Positions 20,218 to 30,108 of a stretch of DNA of 64,000 bases are shown in pieces. Made by a program: the position numbers and the translations under genes. The notes under the pieces are model-generated. The model saw only the letters and a program-made list of their open reading frames with translations, made no database searches and was not told where the DNA came from. Location: contig NZ_LWMS01000010.1 in assembly GCF_003149675.1 (NCBI RefSeq), forward strand, positions 124,001 to 188,000, given 5' to 3'. Position 1 is the first letter of the stretch. Every line of letters begins with the position of its first letter. This DNA is from Methanosphaera cuniculi (GTDB taxonomy: Archaea; Methanobacteriota; Methanobacteria; Methanobacteriales; Methanobacteriaceae).

Positions 20218-20925
20218 TTATTTGAACATTTCATTCATAAATTCAAAGACTATTTTTAGTCCTACAAAGAGGTTTGTTCCTTTTTCTATTGTTCTTTGAT
20301 CATATATTGTTGTCATTGGTACTTCTTTTAGTCTTAGATTTTTTCGTTCTATTTCACCTATTATTTCTGATGATACCCCATATTGTGGTGAGTTTAATGT
20401 GATCATCTCTGCTGCTTTTCGGCTAAATGCTCTTAGTCCTGATTGTGAGTCTTTAACCATTTTTCCCTGGAAAATATAGGTTATATAGTTCATTACTGTA
20501 TTTCCAAATTTTCGTCCTCGTGGCATGTCATTAAAGTCTCTGGCTGCTATTACCACATCAGCTTCTTTATTTTCTATTGGTGGATACATGTTATATAGAT
20601 CTTCTGGGTTATGTTGTCCATCTGCATCAAATGTTATTAGTATCTCAGCATCCTTTGCTAATGCAGCTTGTATTCCTGTTTTAATTGCTCCTCCTAGTCC
20701 TACGTTTATCACATGTCTGTAATAATCTACCATCTGTGGATATTTTGTAACAAGATTTCGTGCTATTTTTGGACTGTTATCTGAGGATCCATCATCTGTT
20801 ATTATTACATTAAATCCCCGTTCTACTAGTTCTTCTACTACTTCTTGTAAGGTTTCTTCTTCATTGTAACATGATAGTATTATGTATGTGTTTGGAGGTA
20901 TTGGAGTTTTGTTTTTGTTAGTCAT
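20218..20925 (-). CDS. Family 2 glycosyltransferase (dolichol-phosphate mannosyltransferase type)
   Basis: A 235-residue GT-A transferase without membrane segments. YIILSCYNEEETL is the nucleotide-sugar strand, FNVIITDDGSSDNS carries the first acidic motif, and ITFDADGQHNPEDL (DAD) is the metal-binding motif. It most resembles DPM1-type enzymes, which load a hexose onto a polyprenyl phosphate for cell-surface glycans. It is followed by the DUF2304 gene. Confidence 0.9.
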   Translation of the reverse strand: MTNKNKTPIPPNTYIILSCYNEEETLQEVVEELVERGFNVIITDDGSSDNSPKIARNLVTKYPQMVDYYRHVINVGLGGAIKTGIQAALAKDAEILITFDADGQHNPEDLYNMYPPIENKEADVVIAARDFNDMPRGRKFGNTVMNYITYIFQGKMVKDSQSGLRAFSRKAAEMITLNSPQYGVSSEIIGEIERKNLRLKEVPMTTIYDQRTIEKGTNLFVGLKIVFEFMNEMFK

Positions 20926-21183
20926 TGTCTTCTTATTTCCATTACATTTTTTTTTGCAAATTTCTCTTCTTTTTTTTATAAATAATTTATGAAAATATTA
21001 TTTATAGCTTGATATTTAACTATCTATAATTGATTGTTTTTAAAATTTATTTAAGAAAAAATAAAAAACGTTTTAAAAAAAAATAGAAGTTATAATAAAA
21101 AAAAAGATATGGGTGTTTATGTTTAAAAAGGAAGAATTATATTATAAAATTCCATATTAATAATTCCATTTTCCTCCTTTTTT

Positions 21184-21765
21184 TTAATCCAGATTGTGTA
21201 GTTTTCGAATTACATCTACCATTCGTGTTGCAAGGTTTATTGATGTTATTATTCCAACTTCATCAGATTGAGTTTCACCATGTCCTGTTCCTCCATAGTG
21301 TCCTGTTGGCATGTTATCTCCTACTACAATTCCACCTTGTATGTTAAAAAAGTCATGAATTGATGCTATTGTTGATTCTTGTCCTCCATTTCTAAATCCA
21401 CCAGTAGTTATTGCTCCACATACCTTGTATTTGAAGTTATGTATACGTCTTAGTGGACGTAATCTGTCAATACATGATTTGGCAAGACCTGTCATATCAC
21501 CAAAGTATACTGGTGATGCAAATATTAGCCCATCAGCATCTGCGACCTTTTGTGTTATTTCTACCATATCATCTGTGAATGCACATTTACCTGTTTTTAT
21601 ACATACTCCACATCCTACACAGTAGTTTATTTCTTTATCAGCTAGTGTAATTAGTTCTACTTCAAATTCATCTTCTTCATCTATTTTATCTAGTGCTGTT
21701 TTTGTGAGAAATTCTGTGTTTCCATCAACTCTTGGACTTCCCACTATTGCTACAACTTTTACCAT
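21184..21765 (-). CDS. Iron-sulfur flavoprotein (NADPH-dependent FMN reductase fold)
   Basis: A 193-residue flavodoxin-fold protein. VVAIVGSPRVDGNTEFL (3-19) is the FMN phosphate loop, and CVGCGVCIKTGKC (C-x2-C-x2-C-x5-C) is the compact cysteine motif of archaeal iron-sulfur flavoproteins such as Isf, which binds a [4Fe-4S] cluster. IFASPVYFGDMTG contacts the flavin. It probably passes electrons from ferredoxin to an acceptor such as O2 or peroxide. GGGTGG upstream of the ATG supports the start. Confidence 0.9.
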   Translation of the reverse strand: MVKVVAIVGSPRVDGNTEFLTKTALDKIDEEDEFEVELITLADKEINYCVGCGVCIKTGKCAFTDDMVEITQKVADADGLIFASPVYFGDMTGLAKSCIDRLRPLRRIHNFKYKVCGAITTGGFRNGGQESTIASIHDFFNIQGGIVVGDNMPTGHYGGTGHGETQSDEVGIITSINLATRMVDVIRKLHNLD

Positions 21766-21868
21766 AATTTTCCACCCTTTTATTATTTTTTTTTAGATTA
21801 TTATTTTTTTTTTTATTCTCTCTCTTTTTTTTTCATTTGCATATGAATATTGTTTTATCATATGAAGA

Positions 21869-23023
21869 TTATTTTTTTATTCCTTTACAGTTACAATTTA
21901 TTGTTTTTGATGCAAAGTTAACATAATCTTCTACTATCTTATCCCAGTTAAATATATCCTCAACTCGACGTCGTCCACCATCAGCTAGTTGTTCTTCTAT
22001 ATTCTTGTTACTTAGAACATGTTCTATTTTTTCTTGTAATTGCTCTTTATTATTAGGTTTAATAAGATATCCTGAAATACCATCATCAACAACTTCCACA
22101 ACTCCTCCTGATGCATATGCTATTGTTGGTGTATGACATGCATTTGCTTCTGATAATACCATTCCAAATCCTTCACGTGTAGATGGTAAAACAAGTAAAT
22201 TTGCAAGTTTCATCTGATATATAAGTTCCTCATTTGTTAAATCCTGCATAAATTCTACATAATCACCAAGTTTATGATTATTAATATATTCTATGAGATT
22301 TTCTTTTTCAATACCTTTACCTACAATTACAAGCTTTATTCCTGGATAATTATCTTTAATATTATTTAATACCTCAAGTAAATGATCAACATGTTTATGT
22401 GGTACAAGACGTCCTACAAAAAGCAGACGATTTTTAGCAGTTTCATTACATTCCACTTTATCAATAGTATCTAAATCTACACCAATATACATAACATCTA
22501 TATTTTTATTTTTTATGTTAAAATCATTTATTAATGAGTTTCTGGTTGCATCACTTATTGTTAATACTCTAGTATATGGTAGTTTTACAAGTATTTTCTC
22601 AGCTATTGATGCAAGTTTTGAAAATTGAATCCATTGATCATTACTATTTCTACTTGTATCATATATTGTTGCAATTAGTGGTGTTTTTGTTATCTTTGAT
22701 GCAATAAGACCAGAAAGTAGTGGTGAGTATGCTTGTGCATCTATTATTGAATAGCTATGATTATTTATCCATGATATTACTGCTTTTAAATATTTTATAA
22801 AGTCAGTTTTTGATCTTATTGGTGGTTGTTTTATTACAGGTCCAAGTCTATGTATATTAACTCCATCTACCTGTTCATGATCAGGAGCATTATCAACTTT
22901 CATGGTTAATATATCAACTTCATGACCTTGTTCGACTAATCTTTTTGTTAGTTCATAGTATCTTCTTTCCCCTCCACCATTATAATGGGGAACGAAAAAC
23001 TCAAGTATCATACAAAATTTCAT
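21869..23023 (-). CDS. Family 4 glycosyltransferase
   Basis: A 384-residue GT-B enzyme. The N-terminal acceptor domain starts MKFCMILEFFVPHYNGGGER, and the C-terminal donor domain carries RLLFVGRLVPHKHVDHLL and the E-x7-E motif PSTREGFGMVLSEANACHT. It is a cytosolic or peripheral enzyme using a nucleotide sugar for surface polysaccharide or glycolipid synthesis. It is divergent from rfbC, with their starts about 210 bases apart. Confidence 0.92.
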   Translation of the reverse strand: MKFCMILEFFVPHYNGGGERRYYELTKRLVEQGHEVDILTMKVDNAPDHEQVDGVNIHRLGPVIKQPPIRSKTDFIKYLKAVISWINNHSYSIIDAQAYSPLLSGLIASKITKTPLIATIYDTSRNSNDQWIQFSKLASIAEKILVKLPYTRVLTISDATRNSLINDFNIKNKNIDVMYIGVDLDTIDKVECNETAKNRLLFVGRLVPHKHVDHLLEVLNNIKDNYPGIKLVIVGKGIEKENLIEYINNHKLGDYVEFMQDLTNEELIYQMKLANLLVLPSTREGFGMVLSEANACHTPTIAYASGGVVEVVDDGISGYLIKPNNKEQLQEKIEHVLSNKNIEEQLADGGRRRVEDIFNWDKIVEDYVNFASKTINCNCKGIKK

Positions 23024-23232
23024 TTATTTATAACCTTACTTTAATAATTTATTTATATATAAAAAAAAGAGTTTTCATCTTTTTTTTCTATTATATTAAT
23101 TAATATTGTAACATCTAAATATAATAATATTTAGTAAATTATTTTTTTATTCTAATATTTTTTTTTGGATAAAAAAAAAGTAATAATTCAAAAAAAAAAA
23201 TATTTAATCACAATAAGTGGAGTTGATAAATA

Positions 23233-23796
23233 ATGGCAAAATTCACATTTAATGAAACATCAATAAAAGGAGTATATGTAATTGAAACACAAGTATTTGG
23301 AGATGAAAGAGGATACTTCATGGAAACATACCAAAAAGATATCTTTGATGAAGCAGGAATAGATGCAAACTTCGTACAAGATAATCAGTCAAGATCCAAA
23401 AAAGGAGTACTTAGAGGTTTACACTTCCAATATACACAACCTCAAGGAAAACTTGTACGAGTAATTAAAGGTGAAGTATTTGATGTAGCAGTAGATTTAC
23501 GTTCTGATTCACCAACATATGGAAAATGGGAAGGTGTAATATTATCTGAGGAAAATAAGAAACAATTCTATATACCAGAAGGCTTTGCACATGGATTTGT
23601 AGTATTATCAGATATTGCTGAATTTACATATAAATGTACAGATTTCTACAATCCTGATGATGAGGGAGGAATTCTATGGAATGATCCTGAAATAGGAATT
23701 AACTGGCCAATAGATGATATTGATGAGATTATTTTATCTAAAAAAGATGAAAAATGGAAAACACTAGCTGAAACTAAAGATGATCTTAAATTCTAA
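23233..23796 (+). CDS. rfbC: dTDP-4-dehydrorhamnose 3,5-epimerase
   Basis: A 187-residue cupin enzyme of dTDP-L-rhamnose synthesis. GVLRGLHFQ contains the catalytic base H64, KGEVFDVAVDLR (79-90) is the core strand, and FTYKCTDFYNPDDEGG (131-146) carries the conserved tyrosine. The length is standard. GTGGAG lies before the ATG. No other rhamnose-pathway gene is in this window, though glycosyltransferases flank it. Confidence 0.95.
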   Translation: MAKFTFNETSIKGVYVIETQVFGDERGYFMETYQKDIFDEAGIDANFVQDNQSRSKKGVLRGLHFQYTQPQGKLVRVIKGEVFDVAVDLRSDSPTYGKWEGVILSEENKKQFYIPEGFAHGFVVLSDIAEFTYKCTDFYNPDDEGGILWNDPEIGINWPIDDIDEIILSKKDEKWKTLAETKDDLKF

Positions 23797-23987
23797 AGAT
23801 AAAAAAAAGAGGGAGAAAAAATAATATTTTAAATTTTATATAAAAAAGTAAGTTCTTTAGCTTAATTCTTTTTTATAAAATTAAATGAAAAAAAGGAGTT
23901 TTTTTAGATAAAAAAAATAATGTTTAAAAAAAAAGATTATTATATAATATTAATTTTTCTTTTTTTTAAATTCTTTAATATTATATA

Positions 23988-25397
23988 TTATAGAATGTTA
24001 TCATCTACTATTGCCATATTATAGTATTTTCGTGCATCAGGACTGTTTTTAAGTTTTGTTTTTAGTGATTTTTGGCTTTGTTTTTTGTATTTTTGTGCTA
24101 GTTTTAGTTGACTTTCTATAAATCCTTCATCTTCTACTAGATGCATTAATTTTTTTGCATATGTGTTTTCTGGATTTTCTATTTTTGCATGCATATTTGC
24201 TATTATATCATCATAATCTAAGTTAAATGCATCATTTATTTTGGTGATTTCATATATTATTTCATTTGCCCATGTTGTTAGTTTAATTTCTTTATTATCA
24301 CGAGTTAGTCTCATTTCAGGGTTAAATGCTTCTTCTGCTACTTTTTCTTCGTTTATAAATCCTTCTTCTTGCCATTTAACATAGTCTGTTTCTTCTTTCA
24401 TGAGAAGATATATTATAAATATGTGTAGAAATTTCATTTCATTTATTGATATTCCATTTTTATCAAATGGATTTATATCTACTGTTCTTAGTTCTATGTA
24501 TTGTATTCCATCTTTTTTTAGTGATTTCATCATGTCTGTTGGATCTTTTGCTTTAAGTCTTATCTGAGTGTATAATTCTTTAGCTTCAGATAGTTCACCA
24601 TCTTTTATAAATTGGTTTACATCATCAATAAAATGATCTACACTATCAAAACGAGGAAATAGTTCTTTTATGTTTTTATATCCACATGATGCATTTCTAA
24701 ATGATGTTGCATTAGTACTATAGTATGCATTTTTATTATCTTTATGATTTGTTAGTTTTAGACATTCATCTATAAATGTTTCATCAGCTGCTATGGATGC
24801 TCCCATTAGGTATATGATGAGCCATCTGTATCTTAGGTAGTTTCGTACTATTTTTAGATATATTTGATCTTTAAATTCACGGTATGTGTAGTTTGAATCA
24901 TAATTGTCATATAGTTTTTGTATTGTTTCATCTTTTAGTGAGAAGTTATAGTGTATTCCTGATATTAGTTGTTTTTTTGTTCCATATTTATTTGCTAGAT
25001 TCATACGGTATTTTTCTGCATGCTGTCCATCTTTTTGGTTGTTGTATTTTGCTATTGGTATATCACTATCATCTTCTGGTAGTATTGGTGGTATTGATTG
25101 TGTCCATATGTATTCATTTGGCATTAGATTTTCATTTACTATATCAATTATCAAAGAAAGAAAGTTATATGTTTTATTTATTGTTTCAAATGTGGGTGTT
25201 ACTATTTCTATTTGACTTTCTGAAAAATCGGTGGTTATGTATGGATTTTCAAGTTTGTCTCCGAATTGTTTTGGATGTGGAGTTTGTGTGAGTGTTGCAT
25301 CATCATTTATTCTTACACCTTCTTTTTCAAGTCCAAAATTCCCTCTTTGTATGTCTTGTGGTGTAAGTATTTTTTGCATCGCTTTTATTGATTTCAT
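23988..25397 (-). CDS. gshA: Glutamate-cysteine ligase (GshF-type N-terminal half, stand-alone)
   Basis: A 469-residue gamma-glutamylcysteine synthetase, joining Glu and Cys with ATP. GNFGLEKEGVRI (20-31) is the ATP/metal strand with conserved Glu, TDFSESQIEIVTPT binds glutamate, and IWTQSIPPILPEDDSDIPIA and IQYIELRTVDINPF match the family. These segments look most like the N-terminal domain of the bifunctional bacterial GshF, but the ATP-grasp half is absent and no gshB-like gene is nearby. The product would be gamma-glutamylcysteine. Transfer from a gut bacterium is a reasonable inference. Confidence 0.88.
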   Translation of the reverse strand: MKSIKAMQKILTPQDIQRGNFGLEKEGVRINDDATLTQTPHPKQFGDKLENPYITTDFSESQIEIVTPTFETINKTYNFLSLIIDIVNENLMPNEYIWTQSIPPILPEDDSDIPIAKYNNQKDGQHAEKYRMNLANKYGTKKQLISGIHYNFSLKDETIQKLYDNYDSNYTYREFKDQIYLKIVRNYLRYRWLIIYLMGASIAADETFIDECLKLTNHKDNKNAYYSTNATSFRNASCGYKNIKELFPRFDSVDHFIDDVNQFIKDGELSEAKELYTQIRLKAKDPTDMMKSLKKDGIQYIELRTVDINPFDKNGISINEMKFLHIFIIYLLMKEETDYVKWQEEGFINEEKVAEEAFNPEMRLTRDNKEIKLTTWANEIIYEITKINDAFNLDYDDIIANMHAKIENPENTYAKKLMHLVEDEGFIESQLKLAQKYKKQSQKSLKTKLKNSPDARKYYNMAIVDDNIL

Positions 25398-25722
25398 AGT
25401 TATATTTTATGTGTTTGTATTATTAAATATTTTTAACAATGTTAAGATTAAAATAAATTAAATCAACATAAGATGAAAATATTATAAAAATTCCATTTTT
25501 AATAAAAAAAAAATATCATCTTTTAGGAGATTATTCAGGTTATTTTAAAATTATAAAAAAAAAGAAAAGGTTGTAACATTTATATAATAATGTCATAATG
25601 TCCTTTATTCTTTTTAAAAATAAGTGTTATTAAATTTAGCCTAACTAAAATGAGCCTAATTTTAATAACAAATATAATTATTATCTCAACTTTTATTTTT
25701 TTTGGTAAACTTAATATTTTTT
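25398..25722. other. Upstream region of gshA
   Basis: A 325-base spacer. On the minus strand a TATA-like TTATATAAA lies at about 25580-25588. About 50 bases further upstream are two copies of TTAGGCT. The rest is AT-rich with no gene seen. Confidence 0.6.
25636..25659. promoter_or_regulatory. Candidate operator: paired AGCCTAA elements
   Basis: AGCCTAA occurs at 25638-25644 and 25653-25659, 15 bases apart in the same direction. The first is part of the imperfect palindrome TTAGCCTAA. On the gshA strand they read TTAGGCT, which resembles half-sites of DtxR-family iron regulators. They lie upstream of the gshA TATA element. Confidence 0.4.
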
Positions 25723-26106
25723 TTAGCAGCAATGATCATTTTCTGATTCCATACATACACTGCATGTTGTTGGTATGTTTACTTTTTCTTTGTGTAGTTG
25801 ACATAGTACTTCTTGTGTTTTTATTGTTTTACATACATGACAAAAGTGTGGAATTAAGTCTATTGATTGTAGTTCTCCATTCATTATATCTTTTGCCATA
25901 TTTTTTATATAATCTTCAACTTCTGGATCAAAGTCTAATTCATGTCCTCGTTTATCACTGATATATTGAGATACTGCAGGTTGTGTTATATCTAGTAGTA
26001 CTGAGATATCTTTTTGTTTCATTCCTAGGTTTAATAATTCTTTTGCAAGTTTTGATCTGATAGATGGGATTACATACCATACTACTATTTCACACGGTGG
26101 TTTCAT
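25723..26106 (-). CDS. HTH transcriptional regulator with C-terminal Cys pairs (COG2522 type)
   Basis: 127 residues from the ATG at 26106, which has GGAGG upstream; an outer ATG at 26160 lacks a ribosome site. The start MKPPCEIVVWYVIPSIRSKL is characteristic of this archaeal family. A helix-turn-helix follows (MKQKDISVLLDITQPAVSQY), then a tail with CHVCK, C-x-L and CSVCMESENDHCC, which may bind a metal or Fe-S cluster. It is probably a DNA-binding sensor of metal or redox state; its targets are unknown. A 14-base palindrome lies in its upstream region. Confidence 0.82.
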   Translation of the reverse strand: MKPPCEIVVWYVIPSIRSKLAKELLNLGMKQKDISVLLDITQPAVSQYISDKRGHELDFDPEVEDYIKNMAKDIMNGELQSIDLIPHFCHVCKTIKTQEVLCQLHKEKVNIPTTCSVCMESENDHCC

Positions 26107-26471
26107 TTTATATCTATTCCTCCAGAGTTTTATTATTATTAATTTAAAATTTAATTCCAATTATTTTTTTTGTATTTAATACAATATTATATCCTCATAA
26201 CTATAGTTATATGATTTTTAGTATATAAATAATTTATTAATAAAATTCATACAATAAAAATAAGTATAAACTTCAAAAAAAAATATTTTTTCCAAATTAT
26301 ATAATATATTAAAAGTATCTTATTGAAAAAAAAGTAATTTATACTAAAAAAAACACATATATACTTAAAGAAAAAAATCAATACGAAAAAAAAAAATAAT
26401 ATTAAAAAAAAGATTAAAAAGGGGAAAATAATAAAATTGTAAAAAAAAGATAATAAAATTGGTGAGGTAAT
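26107..26471. other. Divergent intergenic region with a 14-bp palindrome
   Basis: 365 bases between the HTH regulator (minus) and the His-rich membrane protein (plus). The perfect palindrome ATAACTATAGTTAT is at 26197-26210, about 90 bases from the regulator's start. TATA-like stretches occur on both strands. No gene is seen. Confidence 0.6.
26197..26210. promoter_or_regulatory. Perfect 14-bp palindrome, possible autoregulatory operator
   Basis: ATAACTATAGTTAT is its own reverse complement. It lies upstream of the HTH regulator in a divergent promoter region, a usual site for autoregulation. A 14-base palindrome can arise by chance in such AT-rich DNA. Confidence 0.35.
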
Positions 26472-26825
26472 ATGAATATAGAATGGTTTTATATTGCAGT
26501 AGTACTAGCATGTTCTGATATTCTTCATGGTATAATATGGCATACATTTTCAAACTTCTATATAATACTAGGAGATATAATACATAGCAAAGTAAAATCA
26601 TCATTTACAACATGGATTATACATGAACTACTAGAAGCAATATTTCACTTCATAATATTAACACTAGTATTCCAGTCATTAACAATAGGAGTGCTTGCAG
26701 GATTTATACACTTTATAATAGATGTAGGACATCATTTCTACAATCTAAAATTAACACCAATACAACATAGAGCATTACACTTTGTAATAGAATCATTATT
26801 CTTTATGATAATATTATCACTCTAA
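26472..26825 (+). CDS. Small His-rich integral membrane protein
   Basis: A 117-residue protein with about four hydrophobic segments and 10 His residues placed near segment ends (LHGIIWH, IIHEL, FHF, DVGHHFY, QHRALHF). The pattern suggests a metal ligand set in the membrane, but I do not recognise the family. The ribosome site GGTGAGG lies just upstream. Codon use resembles neighbouring genes. It is divergent from the HTH regulator, which could control it. Confidence 0.7.
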   Translation: MNIEWFYIAVVLACSDILHGIIWHTFSNFYIILGDIIHSKVKSSFTTWIIHELLEAIFHFIILTLVFQSLTIGVLAGFIHFIIDVGHHFYNLKLTPIQHRALHFVIESLFFMIILSL

Positions 26826-27015
26826 CCACCAATACCAATTTTCTTTTTATATCATACAATTAAAACTTTTCATTTCCTATTTTTTTTGATTTTTTTACAT
26901 CTAATAACCCTAAAAAAAATACAACAACATCCATACCCCAGCTTTTATACATAACAATTATAAAATCATTAAAAAAACTAATTTAAATAAAAAAAAAGAG
27001 AGGACTGAATAAAAC

Positions 27016-28704
27016 ATGCCTGTAATAAATTTCACATACGATGAATTATTTAAAAAACTTGGAAAAGAACTACCAAAAGATGAACTAATAAACATACTAC
27101 CAATGATATCAAGTGATGTGGAAGGATACGATGATAATGAAGTAAAAACTGAATTCTTCCCAAATAGACCTGATAACTACAGTGTTGAAGGAATAGTAAG
27201 ATCACTAAAAGGATATCTTGACATTGAAGTTGGAATGCCAAAATATGACGTGAAAGAAACTGATATAACAATCAATGTAGATGAAAAACTTGAAGATATA
27301 AGACCATATGTAGCAAGTTGTATCATACGAAATGTAAGTATAAATGATGAACAACTAAAAAATCTCATGGAATTTCAAGAACATCTCCACTGGGTAATAG
27401 GACGAGATCGTAAAAAAGTTGCAATAGGAATACATGATCTTGATAAAACCGCTGGTGGACCATTCTATTATAAAGCAGGAATACCTGATGAAACCACATT
27501 TATACCACTAGAACATACAGAAGAACTCACACTTAATGAAATACTCCTAGAAAATGAAAAAGGAGAAAAATATGCAAAACTACTAGATGACTTCAAATAC
27601 TATCCTTTAATTGTTGATAGTGAAGATAATATAATGTCAATGCCACCAATTATTAACAGTGATAAAACCAAACTTACAACAGATACTAAGAACCTATTTA
27701 TTGATGTAACAGGAACAGAGCTAAATGCAGTTACAAATGCATTAAATATAATAGCAGCAAATCTCGCAGAAAATGGTGCAACAATAGAAACTATCACTGT
27801 AAACTATCCATACCATGAAAACCTCACATACCCAGACTTTGAATGTAGAGAAATGGAAGTACACCGTAAAGTTGCAGAAGAATACATTGGTATATCATTA
27901 ACTGCTGATAAGATCGTTGAATGCTTAGAAAAAACACGTTTTGATGCAAAAAAAATAGATGAAGATACAGTCCTTGTAACAATACCAAGATACAGAATAG
28001 ACATACTTCATGAAGTAGATCTAATTGAAAACATAGCATTTGGATATGGATTTAATGATCTTCCTGCTGAACTTCCAAACTTTTCAACTGTAGCAAATCC
28101 TGACCCAAAACGTGAATTTGATAAAATTGTAGAACAACTAATGATAGGACTAGGATTTACTGAAATTAAAAGTTTAATGTTAACAAGTGAAGATCAACAC
28201 TACAAAAAACTTAACCATGAAATTGATGAAGAACACATAAGAGTATCACAGCCAATAACACAAGATCGTACAATGATCAGACAAACTCTTATAAATAGTC
28301 TACTTGAATTTTTAGAAGATAATAAACATGAAGAACTACCACAGAAAATCTTTGAAATAGGAGATGTAGCATATCTTGATGAAAGCAAAGAAACAAAGAT
28401 GGTTACAGTTAAAAAACTAGCAGCAGCACAAATATCAACAGAAGCAAACTTCACAACAATCAAATCAATAGTAGAATCATTCGTATCAAACATGGGCTTT
28501 ACTATGACACTTGAAGATTCAGATAATCCAACATTTATAATGGGAAGATGTGCAAAATTCACAGCAACACCAATGTTTAACAATACACCATTCACATTTA
28601 AAGGATACTTTGGTGAAATAAGTCCTGATGTACTAACAAACTTTGAACTTGAATATCCAACAATAGCATTTGAAGTAGAATTTAGTGAAAATAAAGAAGA
28701 ATAA
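27016..28704 (+). CDS. pheT: Phenylalanine-tRNA ligase beta subunit (archaeal type)
   Basis: A 562-residue subunit of the PheS2PheT2 synthetase. The archaeal form begins [19 protein letters not shown] and lacks the N-terminal OB-fold of bacterial PheT. The B3/B4 editing domain ([11 protein letters not shown] onward), the B5 domain ([20 protein letters not shown]) and the catalytic-like B6/B7 region ([20 protein letters not shown]) appear in order. GAGAGG precedes the ATG. The pheS gene is not adjacent. Confidence 0.96.
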   Translation: MPVINFTYDELFKKLGKELPKDELINILPMISSDVEGYDDNEVKTEFFPNRPDNYSVEGIVRSLKGYLDIEVGMPKYDVKETDITINVDEKLEDIRPYVASCIIRNVSINDEQLKNLMEFQEHLHWVIGRDRKKVAIGIHDLDKTAGGPFYYKAGIPDETTFIPLEHTEELTLNEILLENEKGEKYAKLLDDFKYYPLIVDSEDNIMSMPPIINSDKTKLTTDTKNLFIDVTGTELNAVTNALNIIAANLAENGATIETITVNYPYHENLTYPDFECREMEVHRKVAEEYIGISLTADKIVECLEKTRFDAKKIDEDTVLVTIPRYRIDILHEVDLIENIAFGYGFNDLPAELPNFSTVANPDPKREFDKIVEQLMIGLGFTEIKSLMLTSEDQHYKKLNHEIDEEHIRVSQPITQDRTMIRQTLINSLLEFLEDNKHEELPQKIFEIGDVAYLDESKETKMVTVKKLAAAQISTEANFTTIKSIVESFVSNMGFTMTLEDSDNPTFIMGRCAKFTATPMFNNTPFTFKGYFGEISPDVLTNFELEYPTIAFEVEFSENKEE

Positions 28705-28897
28705 TTCTTTTATAAATAATTCATCTTCTATCATCTCTTTTTTTTTATTTACAATTTTCTCTTTTTTTGAATTTTATAAAATAAAAATCTATTTAAATAT
28801 TCTATTTTTTTTGTGAAATTTCTTTATTTATTAAGATAATATGAATTGTTCGTAGTAAAATTAATAAAGTAATTTTATTATAAAAATTCAATTTAAC

Positions 28898-28913
28898 TTA
28901 TATATATTTAAAA
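28898..28913 (+). promoter_or_regulatory. TATA element placed for a leaderless aldo/keto reductase transcript
   Basis: TTATATATATTTAAA starts 33 bases before the ATG at 28931. With the usual 25-30 base spacing, transcription would start at or just before the ATG. No Shine-Dalgarno sequence lies between. Confidence 0.5.
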
Positions 28914-28930
28914 CTATATAATTATAAATC

Positions 28931-30085
28931 ATGAAATATCGGGAACTCGGAAAAACTGGGATTAAAGCATCAATTCTAGGATTTGGAGCTATGCGTCTTC
29001 CATTACTTGATGAAAATCCAGAACATGTTGATATAAAACAAACAACACAAATGCTAGAATATAGTATTGAACATGGAATTAACATGTTTGACACGGCATT
29101 AGTATATCATACAACAGATCGCAAAAAGCCGGGAGTAAGTGAGACCATTCTTGGTGACATTTTAAGTAGTGGGTTCTCAGATAAACTTCATATATCGACA
29201 AAGATGCCCTCATGGGAAATGAAATCATGGGAATATGTTGATAGAACATTAGATTTACAATTAGAACGTCTTAATTTAGACCAAATAGATTTATTCTTTG
29301 TACATTCTATCAAGGATTCCTATTATAATGAAATCAAAGAAGCTGGACTCTATGAATTTGTAGATAGAATCTTAAGTGATGGTCGTATAAAACATGTATG
29401 TTTTTCAACACATGGTTCATATGATCTTTTATGTCAAATACTAGATGATTATGATAAGTGGGAGTGTGCATTAACACAACTTAATTATCTAGATGATGAT
29501 GAAAATCCAGGACTACGTGGTGTTAAGAAATTAGATAAACTTGGTCTTGGAACAATGATTATGGAACCTCTTCGTGGAGGAAAACTTGCAACTAATCAGC
29601 CCCCAACAGTTAAAAAAATATTTGATAAATCTGAAAAACAGTTGAAATCAATACAATGGGCTTTCAATTATCTTTGGGATAAAAAAGAAGTTGATTGCAT
29701 ACTAAGTGGAATGTCGACATTAGATCAGGTACAAGAAAATATAGCATTAGTAGATAATGCTGAAATTGGAATGTTATCAGATCAAGATCGAGAAATTCTT
29801 AAAGAGGTAAAAAGTGAATATGATCACTTAAATAGTATACCATGTACAGGATGTAATTATTGTATGCCATGTCCATCTGGTGTTAATATTCCTAAATGTA
29901 TACGAGAATATAATATGGATAAGCTAGGTGATAGTTGTGTTGATTCAGTACAATATCGTTTCCATATGCATGAAGATAGACAAGCTCATAATTGCACAAT
30001 GTGTGGTGAATGTTTAAGTGTTTGTCCACAAAATATCAATATTCCAGAAAAATTAAAGCTCATTAACAAACATTTTGGAGCTTAA
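28931..30085 (+). CDS. Aldo/keto reductase with C-terminal ferredoxin-like domain
   Basis: A 384-residue protein. The AKR barrel starts MKYRELGKTGIKASILGFGA; NMFDTALVYH holds the conserved Asp and Tyr, ISTKMPS the Lys, and FFVHSIKD the His of the catalytic tetrad. Residues from about 300 carry CTGCNYCMPCPSGVNIP and CTMCGECLSVCPQNINIP, enough cysteines for two [4Fe-4S] clusters. It is probably a cytosolic redox enzyme linked to ferredoxin; the substrate is unknown. There is no ribosome site, and a TATA box is about 30 bases before the ATG. Confidence 0.92.
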   Translation: MKYRELGKTGIKASILGFGAMRLPLLDENPEHVDIKQTTQMLEYSIEHGINMFDTALVYHTTDRKKPGVSETILGDILSSGFSDKLHISTKMPSWEMKSWEYVDRTLDLQLERLNLDQIDLFFVHSIKDSYYNEIKEAGLYEFVDRILSDGRIKHVCFSTHGSYDLLCQILDDYDKWECALTQLNYLDDDENPGLRGVKKLDKLGLGTMIMEPLRGGKLATNQPPTVKKIFDKSEKQLKSIQWAFNYLWDKKEVDCILSGMSTLDQVQENIALVDNAEIGMLSDQDREILKEVKSEYDHLNSIPCTGCNYCMPCPSGVNIPKCIREYNMDKLGDSCVDSVQYRFHMHEDRQAHNCTMCGECLSVCPQNINIPEKLKLINKHFGA

Positions 30086-30108
30086 ATGATATTATGACGA
30101 GGGAAATA

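Noticed and set aside
25650-25961. A 103-codon plus-strand frame
   Set aside because: It lies largely antisense to the HTH regulator, is hydrophobic by composition and has no ribosome site.
28200-28595. Minus-strand 131-codon frame inside pheT
   Set aside because: A shadow of the well-conserved pheT reading frame.
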